Below, piece after piece: positions 31,616 through 43,469 of a DNA stretch of 64,000 nucleotides; the stretch's first letter is position 1, and each line of letters starts with the position of its first letter. Location of the stretch: contig JASANH010001707.1 in assembly GCA_030248295.1 (NCBI GenBank), forward strand, positions 1 through 64,000. Reading direction: 5' to 3'. The position numbers were made by a program, and so were the translations under genes. The notes beneath the pieces are model-generated. The model searched no databases and was not told the DNA's origin. It saw only the letters and a program-made list of their open reading frames with translations. This DNA comes from Mesodorylaimus sp. YZB2_4. Its lineage: Eukaryota > Nematoda > Enoplea > Dorylaimida > Dorylaimidae.

Positions 31616-32319
31616 TCTATGAGCCTCCTCTCCCAGGCATACGACGTCTATTAGTAAGGACTTGAAAGAGGTGGGTGTGGCCACACAGAGCCACTCAATT
31701 TTGGACAATTCAGGGGTGTAAGACGTCATATTGTAAGGCTCTTCAGCCATACCCAACTCTCTCTAAAGGTGGGTGTGGCCGAAAGAAACTGAATTCTGAA
31801 TAATTCACGTCACCGAGTGCAGCGTTGTCGCCCACCAGCACTGTCGTCATTAGGATAACATGGCTCGTAAACCTACTTTCAATAAAGCACCTCACATTTC
31901 ACTAAGGCATTGAAAGACATAAAAAAATCAAACCTTTCGAAAGTTGAAAAAAGTTGTGGAAAACAGGAACCCAAGCCGAATTTGGCCTTTGATTAGCGTG
32001 TAACAATGTTTTGTAACAATTTAACATTTCGGGCTTACCAGCAACTGTTTATTAGGGTAATTTATGTGAGAGAATACTTCATTTCGATCTATTGTAAGAA
32101 AGAATATTTTTCGTCATACGTATGGCTTGATGTGTGCCATATCTCATCCCTCACCTCATTCTCAGACACTTCTTGACTCGCCTAATGTTTTTCCGTTCGA
32201 AGCTTGTTGGATTTACTGTATCCACAGTATTCGAGTATGAAGCAAAGAGCTAATAGAAAGTGGCTTGTAAGGCAGCGCACTGAGGAGCAAGGTCAGGACA
32301 GTCGCATCTCTTGCAATAT
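31616..32319. other. Intergenic; far upstream region of lectin gene D
   Basis: 31960-32100 is the counterpart of sequence on both sides of the 21.1-22.2 kb insertion upstream of gene B. No gene supported. A repeated aggtgggtgtggcc occurs at about 31669 and 31766. Confidence 0.45.
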
Positions 32320-32551
32320 TCATAGTTTCCAAGGTTTTCGAGGTATTTCTTAGGCTGCTGCTACGAAGCGGTGGACGGAAGAACTGGGACAGACGTAATT
32401 AAGGTACAATGGACAGGGCTCGAACTACTGAAGGTACAAGTGAAGAGCACAGTCTGATATAGGACCAGTCTGCGATCAGTTCGATACATACCACCAAGCT
32501 GTGAGGCAATAAAAACTTTGAAGCAGCGAGAACGACCAACTAGAGTATACG
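32320..32551 (+). promoter_or_regulatory. Conserved upstream region of lectin gene D
   Basis: Matches the 220 bp before gene B, including gaagagcacagt.tgatatagg and the gaggcaat/c stretch before the ATG. No start site can be fixed. Confidence 0.5.
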
Positions 32552-34038
32552 ATGGCATACTTCTCATTACTTGCTGATTTAATTATTGCAAGTTTATTAG
32601 TTACATCGAGTACGTTACAGTTTCCCCACGAACCATATTCTAGAGTCACCTTGACTAAATACCCCTGTGTCTGCTTCGTAACTTTTGCCATTTCTATGTA
32701 GACGCGGCGGTCCATGATCGAGCAGCTTGTCAAGCACTTAAGGGTCTCATGCACGGCGGTCGATGTTTTTTCTTTCCGGAGGGTACTTACTCGTGGAATG
32801 ATTCATGGGCTGCATGCGGCCAAGAAGGAACAGGAATGGCTCACATTCAAACAAAACTGGAGCACAACGATGTGCACGACTGGATAAAGGTACGATACTA
32901 GTTTAATCTATATTTTTCAGAAACGGAGAGTTTTAGGCCTTTTTAGACAAATCATGAAGCCAACACAAGAGTTTGGCTTCCGTTACGACGTGATAACAGG
33001 TTTGATGGTGCGCTATCATGCGCAACGACAGAAAAAAATACATACTGGTATGATGACGCCGCAACGCGCAATGTCAAGTTGCGGGGGGGCAACACGTGGA
33101 TAAAATCTCACATTTGCGATGAAAATGATACAGCGCTTGGACAATTTTGTTACATGTGGCTTCTCGACAATGGTTTGTCAAGGCTAGGCGACAGCAATTG
33201 TAATGTTCAACGCCCGCCATTGTGTCAGTTCACAAGTAAGAGCCTAGACATTTTCTGCTGTACGTATCTGGGTCCTAATTCTATCGTTTTTAAAGAGATA
33301 TAATTCGCTACAATTTTGCTTTGACTAATTCCTCAGCGGATCCGCTAAGGATTTAATCAGTATTCCGCATATTCAGCGTATTCATTTCTTTACTACCGTG
33401 TAATTGAGAAATCTCTCACTCTCACATTTTTTGAAATATAAAAGTTACACCTATTTGGAAATAAAATATGCTGTTGTTTGGATGGCAGCTTTCCATGCCA
33501 GATCACAACACCTCTTATTGTCAGACGCGATGGTGTGGATATGTCTAATGACACCTTCAGTCACTCAAAGTTTACTGCTTCGCAACAAACTTCGCTCCTT
33601 TTGGCGCGAAGGCATTAGTATTTATTGTTTTTTGCGTGCAGGCCCTGATAGTATAGTCTGGTATTCGATGGTTTTGTATTTTGAATGCAAGAAAAGAATA
33701 TTTTCTCTGGAGTGTGATATCCTCACGATGCAGTTTCTTTTTTGTTTTCAGCACCTGAACTGAGCTTCAACAGGTCTGCCGTCTGCATAACAAGCCCGCC
33801 GGCAGAAACCTTCACTGCATGCCAACCTCAAGATTGCGCGAATGCGTGTGGCAAGAAGTTGTGGTGTCGCAGTTTCAACTTCATGCAAGATCTATCGGGC
33901 TGCACGAATCACACGTGCAATTTATTCAGTTGGTCAGCCAGAGATTCCCCCGCGGTTGAGCCTGTATCTTTGGTAGAGGGCTGCATTCAGTACGACTACA
34001 ATCCAAAATACGTCAGCCGGAAGGGTTTTAATTTGTAA
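32552..34038 (+). CDS. Secreted C-type lectin-like + PAN/apple protein (copy D, intact)
   Basis: Four exons: 32552-32609, 32702-32889, 32947-33235 and 33752-34038. The first three have exactly the lengths of gene B (58, 188, 289 nt) with matching phases; the product is 273 residues. Exon 1 is a signal peptide (MAYFSLLADLIIASLLV). The CTLD has CQALKGLMHGGRCFFF, NTYWYDD and PPLCQF; classical EPN/QPD sugar-binding motifs are not seen. The PAN exon reads VCITSPPAETFTAC, KLWCRSFNF, GCTNHTCNLFSW. The family stop codon after YDYNP is changed to a lysine codon, so the protein runs ten residues further (KYVSRKGFNL). Probably secreted. Together with B it forms a tandem pair about 10 kb apart. Confidence 0.85.
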
Positions 34039-34239
34039 GGTTACGTTGGCACTCCTTAGCTCCTGTGTGGCTAATTTTGCCTGAATAATTTTTGGGCTCG
34101 CGTGGTAGTTACTGGACAGTTACTTGGCGGAGCTCAGCACGAATTGAAGAACGTGCATGATAGTAGTGACCAGGTCAACAGTTTGCTTATACTGTAACAT
34201 TGCATGCACTTTTAGAATAACCTCCAGTGCAATTTTCTG

Positions 34240-34245
34240 AATAAA
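34240..34245 (+). terminator. Polyadenylation signal of lectin gene D
   Basis: AATAAA followed by gacg about 200 bp after the stop, in the same context as in gene B. Confidence 0.55.
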
Positions 34246-36155
34246 GACGTAGTTTGCTGCACGGCGTAACCAAAAAAACATTGCAAGAAGTCAGGGCATA
34301 AGTGTACAGCAAAAAGTGCTGATATTTGAAATTTGCGCGCCGAGTAAGTCGTTTGTCGTATTTCCGCTCCCTACACGATGTTTTTCACTTTAGGTGATAA
34401 ACATAGGGGCGCGCGCGCGCATCGACGACCGGGAGGGCAGTGCGTGGTCGCTGAGTGTACGCGCGCTCGACTAGGCGTCCGAAGTCGCGAAGTCCGAAAA
34501 ATGGAAAAATCAGAAACTCCAAACAAGCTCAACTTAAGCTCAAGCTCAACCAAACTCAATATTGGGCCAACTCAATTTTTACATGCTGAACTTGAGTCCC
34601 ATAGAACACGCTACGCTTCACCAGGTCCACATTAAAAAAAAACTTTTGTCGTTAATATAACTGATCGTCACCTTGTCAGGGACGCAGATTCCTGAGTAGC
34701 GCTGGATGCGCATGTGCAGGTATTTTGGGAAGACTATGGTTGTGGGCTGGCTTGGGATTATTGGCTAGAACATACTTTCGGCCAGGGCCCAGTTTCACCG
34801 GGGCACTTCCAAGTGTTACGAGACCACAAGCGTCTATTTTACAAATATCTGCGTTTAACTACAAACAAACTCGCAAGCGTTAGCGATGCCTGGTTACAAC
34901 GAGCCTGTGGACCGTCCAGTAAAAGCACGTTGCAAGTGTAGAGAGCTACGGGCAATAAGTCACAAGCCTAAATAATGAATGTTTCACCACGACTTTTCCT
35001 ACCCTTGTAAAAAAAGGGGGCCTGTAGAGACTGACTTGTGAAAGATGGAGGCAGCACTTGTAAATGAGCCCAAATTCAGAGGGCAGCGGCGCATTGATTT
35101 TTCGGAAGGTTAGGGCGGGGCAAGGCGTTTTGATAAATTAAGCCTCTTTCGCAGTGCGGGCAAATTTGGTGTATTTTCATTTCCGGGAGCGAGTGCTTTT
35201 TTACACACGGCTGAAGAAAGGTGTGAGAGATTGCTAGCTGTGCGCGTACATAGGGTTGCATGAGCTTGGGCGGGTTCAGGCTTGGGGTAGACTTAGGCTT
35301 CCTCGGGGCGGCCTTGTGCGGGTTTGCAATATTTTTGTTAGCCGTGGTACCTTGCACTCGCGGATACGAGACACTCGCTGAGTCGGGACACAATCACTGA
35401 CACTGACTTTCTTGCCATTATCGTGGAGCTGCCAAAAGACGGAAGGAAACGAATCCACAGGGGAAACGGATGAAAACAAGCAAGGCCCTACGAGTCTTGT
35501 CTTGACTCCTAGAAAATTCCACTCAAGGTACGAGTCTCCGCTTACTTTTTCTGAGAGCTTGTAAGTTTATGCAACCGAAATGCTCGTAGTCGTGCTAGTG
35601 CTCCCGTAACAAGTCTTGTAACTCTATGAGCTGTCAATGGATCGAAAGCCATTAGGAAATTATGTAATTCGCACTATGGTCTATATTAGACTCCCTCTTG
35701 GACGACCGCGTACTCCTGACTTTATCAGCTCCATTAAAATAACTTTGGACATCATTTAGTTCACAGCAAGCATTCATTATGTATAATAATATGTATATAA
35801 TAGGGATGTACAAGCTTTCCCAATGAATTGAAAGCACCAGCGCTAGCTGTACCGAAAAAGGCATGCCCCTAGTAATCTCTGGCTCTAGAAGGACCACTCT
35901 GGTTTTTATCTAATCCTTTGCCACAACATGACTTTCCATCTCTTGGCACACGCTTTTTGATTTAGTTGTCGTATTATTCTTCTCAGTCAATCAGTGGCGA
36001 TATAACGTTCCCCTTGCGGCTCCTAGAACGAGCTGTGTTTCCGCATCCCGCGCCTAATACCGACGCACTGCCTTCGACGTCTGGGTCTAATGCACGTTTT
36101 TCAAAACTAATAATCTAATTTTTTGTGTTTCTACTTTGACCTTGTCATAATCCTA
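34246..36155. other. Intergenic; weak minus-strand frames only
   Basis: A GCGCGCGCGCGC run lies near 34410. On the minus strand 35393-35076 (105 codons, Pro/Lys-rich, with an HQICPHC segment) and 35479-35276 are open but unassigned. No splice context or domain supports a gene. Confidence 0.35.
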
Positions 36156-37292
36156 ATGGGAAATAATACTTCTAGCACTTACCCCTGGAATCTGTCCTCT
36201 GAATACTTTTATGTGGCTCATCATTTCGAAGTCTTTGTGTACCATTACCTTGCCATAACCCACTTCACAGTAGGGTGTTTTGGACACCTGATTTTACTGC
36301 CTGATAAAATTCGGGACTTTAGACGCTGACCACTGCTGACCAGTTGGCTAGACGCCTCCAATATTTTGCACATAGCTGTCTTTTGCACCTAGGAACATAT
36401 TACAATTTTTGGTTTCTCAAAGTTCGACTTAACGGTTGGCGATGTTCCCTTGTGAGCGGGCCTACGGATATCAGGTGATCTACTCTATCAGCAAGACTCT
36501 TGTGATTGTTGTCTTCGGAATGTTCCTGCAAGCCGTCGTAATTTTGAGTGTAGATTCTTATAAATATACTGTACTTGGAAATCAAAATTACGTGGCCATG
36601 TTCACATTCGGGTATATTTTTTATGCCTTCCGCTTGACATCAATAATTTGTCCATTATTACCAGCTGTGGCCATGGCAGCTGACAGAGTCTTCGCTATTT
36701 GGAGACCGATCAAGTATAAAAATATAAACCATGCAGTACACCGATTATGCTCAGCCCTGATTTGCCTGCTGATCGGTTTATTTGCAGTGAGTATATATTT
36801 TTTACGAATAAGGTAGTTTGGATGGAAGATTTTGGTGTTTTTTGGATCGAAATGGATCGGAAATTCGATGAACAAAGTGCGATTGGCAACATTTGTGAGC
36901 AAGCCCATTTATATTCTCGGGTTGGAGGGTTAACACTATTACTGTGCCTAAATTTCTTGATGATCGCGTTGTTCACAAAACGGCCAGTTAAGATGGATGC
37001 AATACAAGGGAATAAGGATTAATCTTCTGGTCCTTCGTCAAATCGAGCCAAGGAGAGGACATTACTTTTGATCAATATTTATCAAGCCTGTGCCATGCCA
37101 CTCAATCAAATGCCACTTGTCATGTGGGTCCACTTACTAGGGCGTGTTGCATACGAGTGAAAAGAATGTCACAAGTTGGTCGTTGGCCCTGTGGCCGACG
37201 CTATGGTCATGACCACAGACACACTGGACTTCTTTATAGTGATTGTTATCAATAGGGAAATAAGGAGGCTGGTCCGCGATGTCATGCCTTAA
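36156..37292 (+). pseudogene. 7TM receptor relic (copy 1)
   Basis: Collinear with the intact single-exon receptors at 38405-39448 and 51622-52659 over the whole length. It starts MGNNTSSTYPW and shows TM1 (FEVFVYHYLA, GCFGHLILL), TM2 (ERAYGYQVIYSISK), TM3 with the D-R-V motif (AADRVFAIWRP), TM5 (LYSRVGGLTLLL), TM6 (INIYQACAM) and TM7 (TLDFFIVIVIN). Lesions: unrelated sequence replaces the codons after LILL (about 36300-36440), a frameshift lies near 36790-36815, a TAA is at about 37020, and a TGA at 37158-37160 stands where the intact copy has tryptophan. Not functional. Confidence 0.85.
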
Positions 37293-37444
37293 TGCCCAGC
37301 AGAAAGAAATTATTGATGAGAGCTGTCATTTTTATTAGTGCCGCGATACAGCTTGCTGTCATCCTACAGGAAGAATGCTCGCTGTTTTTGTGAAAACAAA
37401 GAAGACACTGCGTTCGTAATTTAAAGTTTTTTTCACAACTTCCC

Positions 37445-37600
37445 ACAGCTGGCCGAAGCGAGACTGGCTGAATCGATATCTGGCTGAAATGAAAATGGCC
37501 AAACGGTGTCCCTGGCAGAATTGGGAATGGCTGAACTATGAATTTTTGGCTGAAACGGGTCTCTTGGCTGAGAGAGGATACTGGCCGAAACGGAGCAATT
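37445..37600. repeat. Irregular TGGCTGAA/TGGCCGAA repeat
   Basis: Units tggctgaa, tggccgaa, tggccaaa and tggcagaa recur every 9-20 bp. Not a strict tandem array; possibly a decayed minisatellite. Confidence 0.5.
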
Positions 37601-37959
37601 TCGCCAAAAGACCTCAGCATGATAAGACTGCAAGGCAAATTGATCATCGATCGTAATACCATGTGTACAAATAACCAAACACGAATCACCAAAAAATAAA
37701 CAGGGAAGGTCAGAGAGGGCATTCGTATTGATAATTTTGCATTCTGAAAGTGTAGTATCTGTTCGATTACCTTGTCACACCTGAAGTACTGTTGCTGTGA
37801 AATGCTTATATCAAGAGCCAGAAAGACCACTATTCATTCCGTTCGACTATGTGAGCTTATTGGAAACAACTCGCAAATCTGTCAATCGATACTTGGCTTT
37901 GTCGACGACTGACATCGATGAGTGGGCCAAGTTTTGACCAACTCTGTCTTTCAAGTAAT

Positions 37960-38395
37960 CTTTCGATTCCTTAAAAAAGATAGTTGATCATCAGTTGTCC
38001 AGACACGTGAAACCTCTGCATAAGCTGCTCCCCTTCGCGAAGTTTTTGAATATAGACGACTGCTGGCAAAGCAGAGTTTATGGTCAATCGCTTCCTGGTC
38101 TGATCTTTCTAGTCATGTGTATTCGTGGTTCCTAGACTCGTTTTATTCTCGATTGTTTTCATTTCGATTCGCGCTGAGGCGGTCCTAACCCTCACAATCG
38201 CACGCGGCCTAACCGATATGACTAATATGACAGCATACGCAATCTTCTTATGCTCCCTCCCATTTTCCCTTTATTTTGTCGCTGCTTTACTTTTCTAGCC
38301 CATAGATATTGGAAGTGTACTGTATGTTGAATTGATATAGGTACTTTATGCATCAAGAGTCAAAAATCACGCGGTACCTACTAAACCAGCGCTAA
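37960..38395. repeat. 3' flank of receptor copy 2, duplicated at 63530-64000
   Basis: Shared in order: cgtgaaacctct, ggtcaatcgct.cctggtctg, tcctcaccctcacaatcgcac-like sequence, attgaattgatata and a final tactaaacc. The homologous block at the end of the window stops at the same tactaaacc, which here lies about 15 bp from the receptor stop codon. Confidence 0.8.
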
Positions 38396-38404
38396 AGCGA
38401 GTTC

Positions 38405-39448
38405 TCATACAAAAACCTGGCTTATGTCTTGACGTCTCGAACACTTGGGGACCACATCGTTAACCAGTCGTCTCATTTTTGTGTTGATCGCGATCACAAT
38501 AAAAAAGTCTAATATGTCTGTGACCATGACGCTTGCATCAGCTAAAGACGCAATAACTGACTTGTAACATTCTGCCGATTCAAATGTGATCCGACCGAAA
38601 AAATGAATATAAATAACATGCGGCATTTGATTGAGTAGCATACCACACGCCTGGTAAATATTGATCCACAATAGTGCTCTTTCCTTTGCTCGACTTGACG
38701 CGAAGCCTGGAGATGATTCCTTGTATCCTCTCAGTACATCAAGTTTAACCGACCGTTTCTTGAAAAATTTTATCATGAAGCAATTAAGAAGCAGCAGAAG
38801 TATCAACCCACCAACTCGAGAATATAAACGGACATGCTCACAAATTTTACTGATAATATGATTTTTAAAAAACTGCCAGTCCACTTCGATCATATAAAGA
38901 CGTAATTCCTGCGACCACACCACCTTGGCTGGATATAAGTAAATAATCCCACCAACTAAACCAGTTAGAAGACAAATCAACGTGCCACATAATTGGTGTA
39001 CTGTGTGGTTTATTTTTCTATGAGCGAACGGTTTGATGATGGCAAAGACTCTGTCAGCTGCCATAGCCACAGCTAACAGCAAGGAGCAAATGATGAAAGA
39101 TATGTGCAGGCCGGAGAAAATATACCCGAATATGAACATGGCCACATAATTCTGGTTAATCCAGGTGTATTTGTACGAATCTATACTCTGGATGACGACG
39201 GCTTGTAGAAACATACCGAATACGAAAATCTCGATAGTTTTGCTGATGGAGTAGATCACCTGATATCCGTAGGCTCGTTCAGTTTTCGACTGTTTATAGA
39301 AAGCAGCCAATAAAATCAGGTGCCCTGAGCATCCGACTGTAACGTATATTGCAGCCAGGTAATGGTACACAAAGACTTCCAGATAATGAGCGAAAAAAGA
39401 TCCAGAGGGCAGAGTCAATAAACAGGTGGTAGACGTGGTATTCGGCAT
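38405..39448 (-). CDS. Rhodopsin-family-like 7TM receptor (copy 2, intact)
   Basis: Single exon, 347 residues, starting MPNTTSTTCLL. The N-terminus has an NTTS glycosylation sequon. Seven hydrophobic segments lie at about residues 30-52, 68-92, 105-135, 150-175, 215-240, 268-292 and 305-330. The end of TM3 reads AADRVFAIIKP, a variant of the class A DRYxAIxxP motif. TM7 has DILDFFIVIAINTKMRRL in place of a standard NPxxY. An N-linked GCSGHLILL replaces the usual GN of TM1. It is about 60-70% similar to the receptor at 51.6 kb by eye. Probably a plasma-membrane receptor; ligand unknown. Small tandem single-exon receptors of this kind are often chemosensory or peptide receptors, but nothing here decides. 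Confidence 0.85.
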   Translation of the reverse strand: MPNTTSTTCLLTLPSGSFFAHYLEVFVYHYLAAIYVTVGCSGHLILLAAFYKQSKTERAYGYQVIYSISKTIEIFVFGMFLQAVVIQSIDSYKYTWINQNYVAMFIFGYIFSGLHISFIICSLLLAVAMAADRVFAIIKPFAHRKINHTVHQLCGTLICLLTGLVGGIIYLYPAKVVWSQELRLYMIEVDWQFFKNHIISKICEHVRLYSRVGGLILLLLLNCFMIKFFKKRSVKLDVLRGYKESSPGFASSRAKERALLWINIYQACGMLLNQMPHVIYIHFFGRITFESAECYKSVIASLADASVMVTDILDFFIVIAINTKMRRLVNDVVPKCSRRQDISQVFV

Positions 39449-40770
39449 GATGACTGTGACGATTAGAAATCAAGTAGATTGCTGTAGAGATGGAACGACA
39501 GTACCTGCACTATTAAATGTGTTTGCCAGCGACTCGAGGGAGCTGATAAATTCGACTACGAGTGTATTGAAATAAAAAAGCAATATATACGTATTAAGCC
39601 ACTTAATGTCGTGTTTTTGGGATAGATTACCACAGAATCCCTAAATTTTAGAATGTACAGCTGTACCAGCTTGTCTCGCAAGAGCCAATGGTTGCGAGAC
39701 CGCCTGTAGTAAGGAGCAAAGTAGTACCCCGTCAGGCGGGAAAGCATATGACACTCGATGGCTGCCCTTTCCGCCGCGTTCAGCGCTTACACAGAAAGAG
39801 CAGTTTTGCTGCTTCCAATCAATTTTTCAAGCGTCTCTTTCCACTTACCTCTCGTTCATTTTCTCGACGAACGTCGATGCTCGGTGCGACCTGAAGCGAA
39901 CTCTTAATTACTTTAAATGGACCCGAGAAAATGACAAATATAGCATTTGGAGAGTATATCCTAAAGTAATTTTTATAGGTGCATTTTCACTTGACAAACC
40001 TGACAGGCTTCGAGAAAAGATCCTTACATTGGATCTTCTAGAAGCTCTGTCTAATCAACTCGGAGCTTGAAATTGATAAAGCACGAAGTTCGCTGCAGTT
40101 TTTTCCCTCAACACAGTCAAGATCGGAAAGGTTGGGTGGGGCTCAGTCTGGTGCAAGCGCAGATTCACTTCAACCCATTCAAGAAATCCCCTCGGGAATC
40201 ATACCCGACATTTTCTCATTCGAATAAGTGGATGGACTCAGGGTCTTTTTAAGCACAAGGCTTTTGATGAGAAAAGGAAAACGCGATAAGAACTAGTCCT
40301 AGTCGACTCGATTAGCACGACGTACCTTTGTTCAGTGAAGCATATTTAGTGCTTCTATTTTTATCGCACAAGATCTGTGATCTTAATTTTTCATATTGAT
40401 AAATGATGCGAAAGGGCTGTTATTATTTCTATGAAACTATCAAAGTGACTAGGTACAGTTTCTTGGACATCCTGGGGCGAGTCCAAAATTGATTTTCCTC
40501 CTCACATTTGCACACTAGCTCAATGCTGATAAAGACGATTGGAAATCGTTGCATCTCTGACATAATGGCTCCGACATAAGGCTTCGATGAGACGCCACGT
40601 TTCATTACACAAAGCACTATCTGATCGTCATCTAGCATAAGCAATAAGGCGCCTATACCAAAAAACTAGCCGCTTCCAACAGTCAAAAGTCATCGAAAGA
40701 AATCGTAAGCGCTATCGCGCTCACCTTAGGGCTAGAGGTTAAAACCATGAGCGAGGTAAAGAAACCAGGT
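39449..40770. other. Intergenic, no supported gene
   Basis: Short frames only. Upstream sequence of receptor copy 2 (read on the minus strand from 39449) should hold its promoter; no element is recognisable. Confidence 0.45.
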
Positions 40771-41097
40771 TATTATTTCCAAAATAGTCTGTTATCACAG
40801 GCTCAAAACTTTCAGACCAGCCAATGCACAGAGTGGCTTAGCATGGCTGGTCTACTCGGCCACTGCTAAACCGCAACCACGGTTTAGGAAAAATGTCTGA
40901 GCAGAAGCTGCTTTCTCTGCATGAATATTAACAGGACGACTGATGGTGGCAGCGAACGCCGCGAGCGCGCTGATGGTGGCAACGAACGAGCGAGAGGATC
41001 ACGCAATCTTGTGCTTGTGGTCCACATAGTGGGCTGGGGGTGTCTAACTATCGGGCTATACGTAGTAGCGCTTGCTCTTATTGTTATTAGGGAGTGT
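40771..41097. mobile_element. Truncated copy of the TATTATTTCC MITE family
   Basis: Starts with the same terminal sequence as the element at 57300 (tattatttccaaaa.agtctgttat) and follows it through gaccagccaatgcacagag, ctggtctactcggccactgc and aaaatgtctgagcagaagctg to tagggagtgt. Homology stops at about 41097; the right half and right inverted repeat are missing. Confidence 0.75.
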
Positions 41098-41811
41098 AAT
41101 CACTAAGTTTACTGAGCCCCGCACCCTACGAAGACACGGCACACACTCACCAAGAACAAGGCAGACATCCCCCTTATATGCCTTCCCAGTAGATCAATTT
41201 GCATATATCAACAGATCACCCGTTAATCACAAGAATTGGTCTTCTGAGCCTTTGGTTGTACTTTGACCGGGCGACCTGGCGTGTTGCTGGCATCGTATCT
41301 TGATAGCCTGTAACCGCACTGCCTTGCTGGAACTAGATGGAAGGGTAAACACTGCACCCCTTACACCACTACCTCACCAAAGGAGTATGGGCTTCCACTG
41401 CCCATGTGGCGGCTCAGTTATCAAAGTACTGCAATCCTGACTTATCGTTAGCATAGTATAACAGGTAATTATCGCGGTCTTACCAACCTAGTTGTCGTAA
41501 GGACTTTCCAAATCCAATAAATCAAAATGAATTACCAATATCCAAAAAATAATCTATTCTCAATATTCTAGTCGTTCTCATATTCTAACCATCATCCAAA
41601 GGTAGAGTTCTGACATGACACCCATAAGCCGTAACCCAATCTTCAGTCCTACAGCGTGAGCCATAGTTCCGTGACGTCAGCAAGGTGTACAAACTTCCGG
41701 TGCACACTAAGTAAGCGTGACAGGCCTAACTATCCTGATTATGAAAAGGTGTCTTAGCTTATTTAAAAGATCTCAGGTTATCAATAAGCCCAAAGCTTTA
41801 GCTTAAAAACA
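41098..41811. other. Intergenic, no supported gene
   Basis: Nothing recognised; sequence beyond the truncated MITE and before the decayed retroelement ORF. Confidence 0.4.
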
Positions 41812-43465
41812 CTACACACCGAACAGTGTGGGAGTCGTTGTCGGTGAGCTGAAATGGTCCATAACCAAGATTGAGAATGATTGCTGATTGCGTTGATAAC
41901 CAATTGAGATTGAGTTGTTGAACTGCAGGAAAGTTGTTGAAACGGAAGTTGAGAAGTCGAAAAGGTCGTTGGTGATGGCTAGGGTGGCGGAAAATGGAGG
42001 TTTGCTGAAGGAAGGTTGCTGAATGGAAGGCGAAAGAAGTGAGGCAGTGAACCAATGAAACAGTGATGAGGTTGGCAGTAGTTGAATGATCAGGAGAAAT
42101 ATTTCACCATCCAAAGGATCAAACCGCTTTCGCAGAATACATTCCATACGAAATAAAATTTGAGCTGGATTCGACGTTGGCAAGGCCCATCCGCCCAGTA
42201 GTTGATCTTCTTCTGGCAATAACACAGGTCGTTCGCGTCCTCGGCCTTTCAAGCGAACACGATCGTAAGTGGCTTGCACCAGTACATACGGGTATCGATC
42301 CCGTAACGGGCGGAATGACGGGAAATCGTGAACATGGATGCTATCATAGTGAAGAGGATTATTATTAGACCAAAAACGAGTCTCACCTAATACCAACGTT
42401 GGAGGCACCAGGGGATCTTCATCACAGTCCGTCTGCAATCTTGCGTCTCTTCTGTGTATTGCATATCGATATGGTGAAATAACCAAAGCAGACCACCTTC
42501 CTGCGTTGCGATCACCACAATGTCCTCTTCGTCCGAATCCACGACCGAAAGTGACGCACGAATATCGGGGGAACCGGGAACTTGAGTATCTTGTGGGACC
42601 GTGACAGTCACTGCGGCGGCTGCTGCATGACGATTGGCAGGTGTCTCTAACCATTTGCCTGGGGGGTCTGGTGGTAGTCCTAACTGATCTCCAAATCTTT
42701 GCAAGTCATCATATTCCTGTAGCTGATGACGACCTAATTGCATGATAATACATCGTGACGCATTGGAATGTTCGCATGCATAAGCCAATTCATACCATTG
42801 CAAATTCGGAAACTGTTCGTAGGCAGGTATTGGCAACGGGTCCCTGAAAAACTGAGAAAATTGCTGCCGGTAACCAGCAGAGTCACGCAGCAATTGTGGC
42901 GGTGAATGGGACTCCAATACGGTTTACTGCAGGTTGTGCATGGCCAAAAATAACAGGGCTGGCATGGTTGAATCGGAGATGATGTATTCCTATTGATCTG
43001 TCTCGAACACGTATGGAACCGGCGCATGAGCTTGACCATATCGGAGGAGCCACTCCAGGTTATGATCGCGTCCTGGATGTTGGTACTGCAATCCGAATCA
43101 ACGGGCGATGTTCTTTAGTGTACCAGCGTTTGGGTAGTCTAGCAAGGAGTCGTTCGCACGCCAGTGAACTGCTTCTAACAGAGAGACTTCTGGGCAGCGA
43201 CGTTGGTGGCGCCACTGTGGGCGGGACCACCCTTGATCGCGGGCTATCGATCGTGCGTGACGACCACATCGATTTTCCACCAATGACACGTCGAAGAGGC
43301 CCCACTCCAAAGGGTTATCTGGAGCGCTGGTGACCATCGCATCGCGTTAGCTAACCCCGACAATTCCGTACTCATTGCGCGGAATGACAATTTGATAATA
43401 TACGGATCACATAGCAATTTTCGAACTGGTTCGGGTAACCCTCCGAGTCTCAGCAGATCAATAAG
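41812..43465 (-). pseudogene. Decayed second copy of the unassigned retroelement ORF
   Basis: On the minus strand, pieces in different frames align in order with the ORF at 1.3-2.6 kb. Near 43460-43200: LPEPVRKLL and GLFDVSLVENR ... RDQGWS, matching PPKVLDLIQ and EIVDISLTKTP ... RQRGWS. Near 43045-42970: HNLEWLLRYGQA against HPLKWIWHYGRP. Near 42900-42660: PIPAYEQF and PPDPPGKW against PVPTYRQQ and PEPPPSGW. Near 42190-42080: FDPLDGEIF against IDPADGEFF. In-frame stops (for example just after FETDQ) and frame changes show it is dead. The 5' side is cut by a LINE at about 43470. Beyond 42080 the sequence becomes simple and alignment fades. Confidence 0.8.
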
Positions 43466-43469
43466 GTAA

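Larger units (their letters stand above)
37293..38404. other. Intergenic between two receptor copies
   Basis: 37445-37600 has ten or so irregular TGGCTGAA/TGGCCGAA units. 37960-38395 is duplicated at 63530-64000 (listed separately). No gene supported. Confidence 0.5.

Noticed and set aside
38661-38861. Plus-strand frame opposite the intact 7TM gene
   Set aside because: Shadow of the minus-strand receptor; no independent support.
43060-43337. Frames on both strands at 43.0-43.3 kb as a host gene
   Set aside because: The minus strand aligns with the retroelement ORF; the plus-strand frame (43013-43333) is its shadow.
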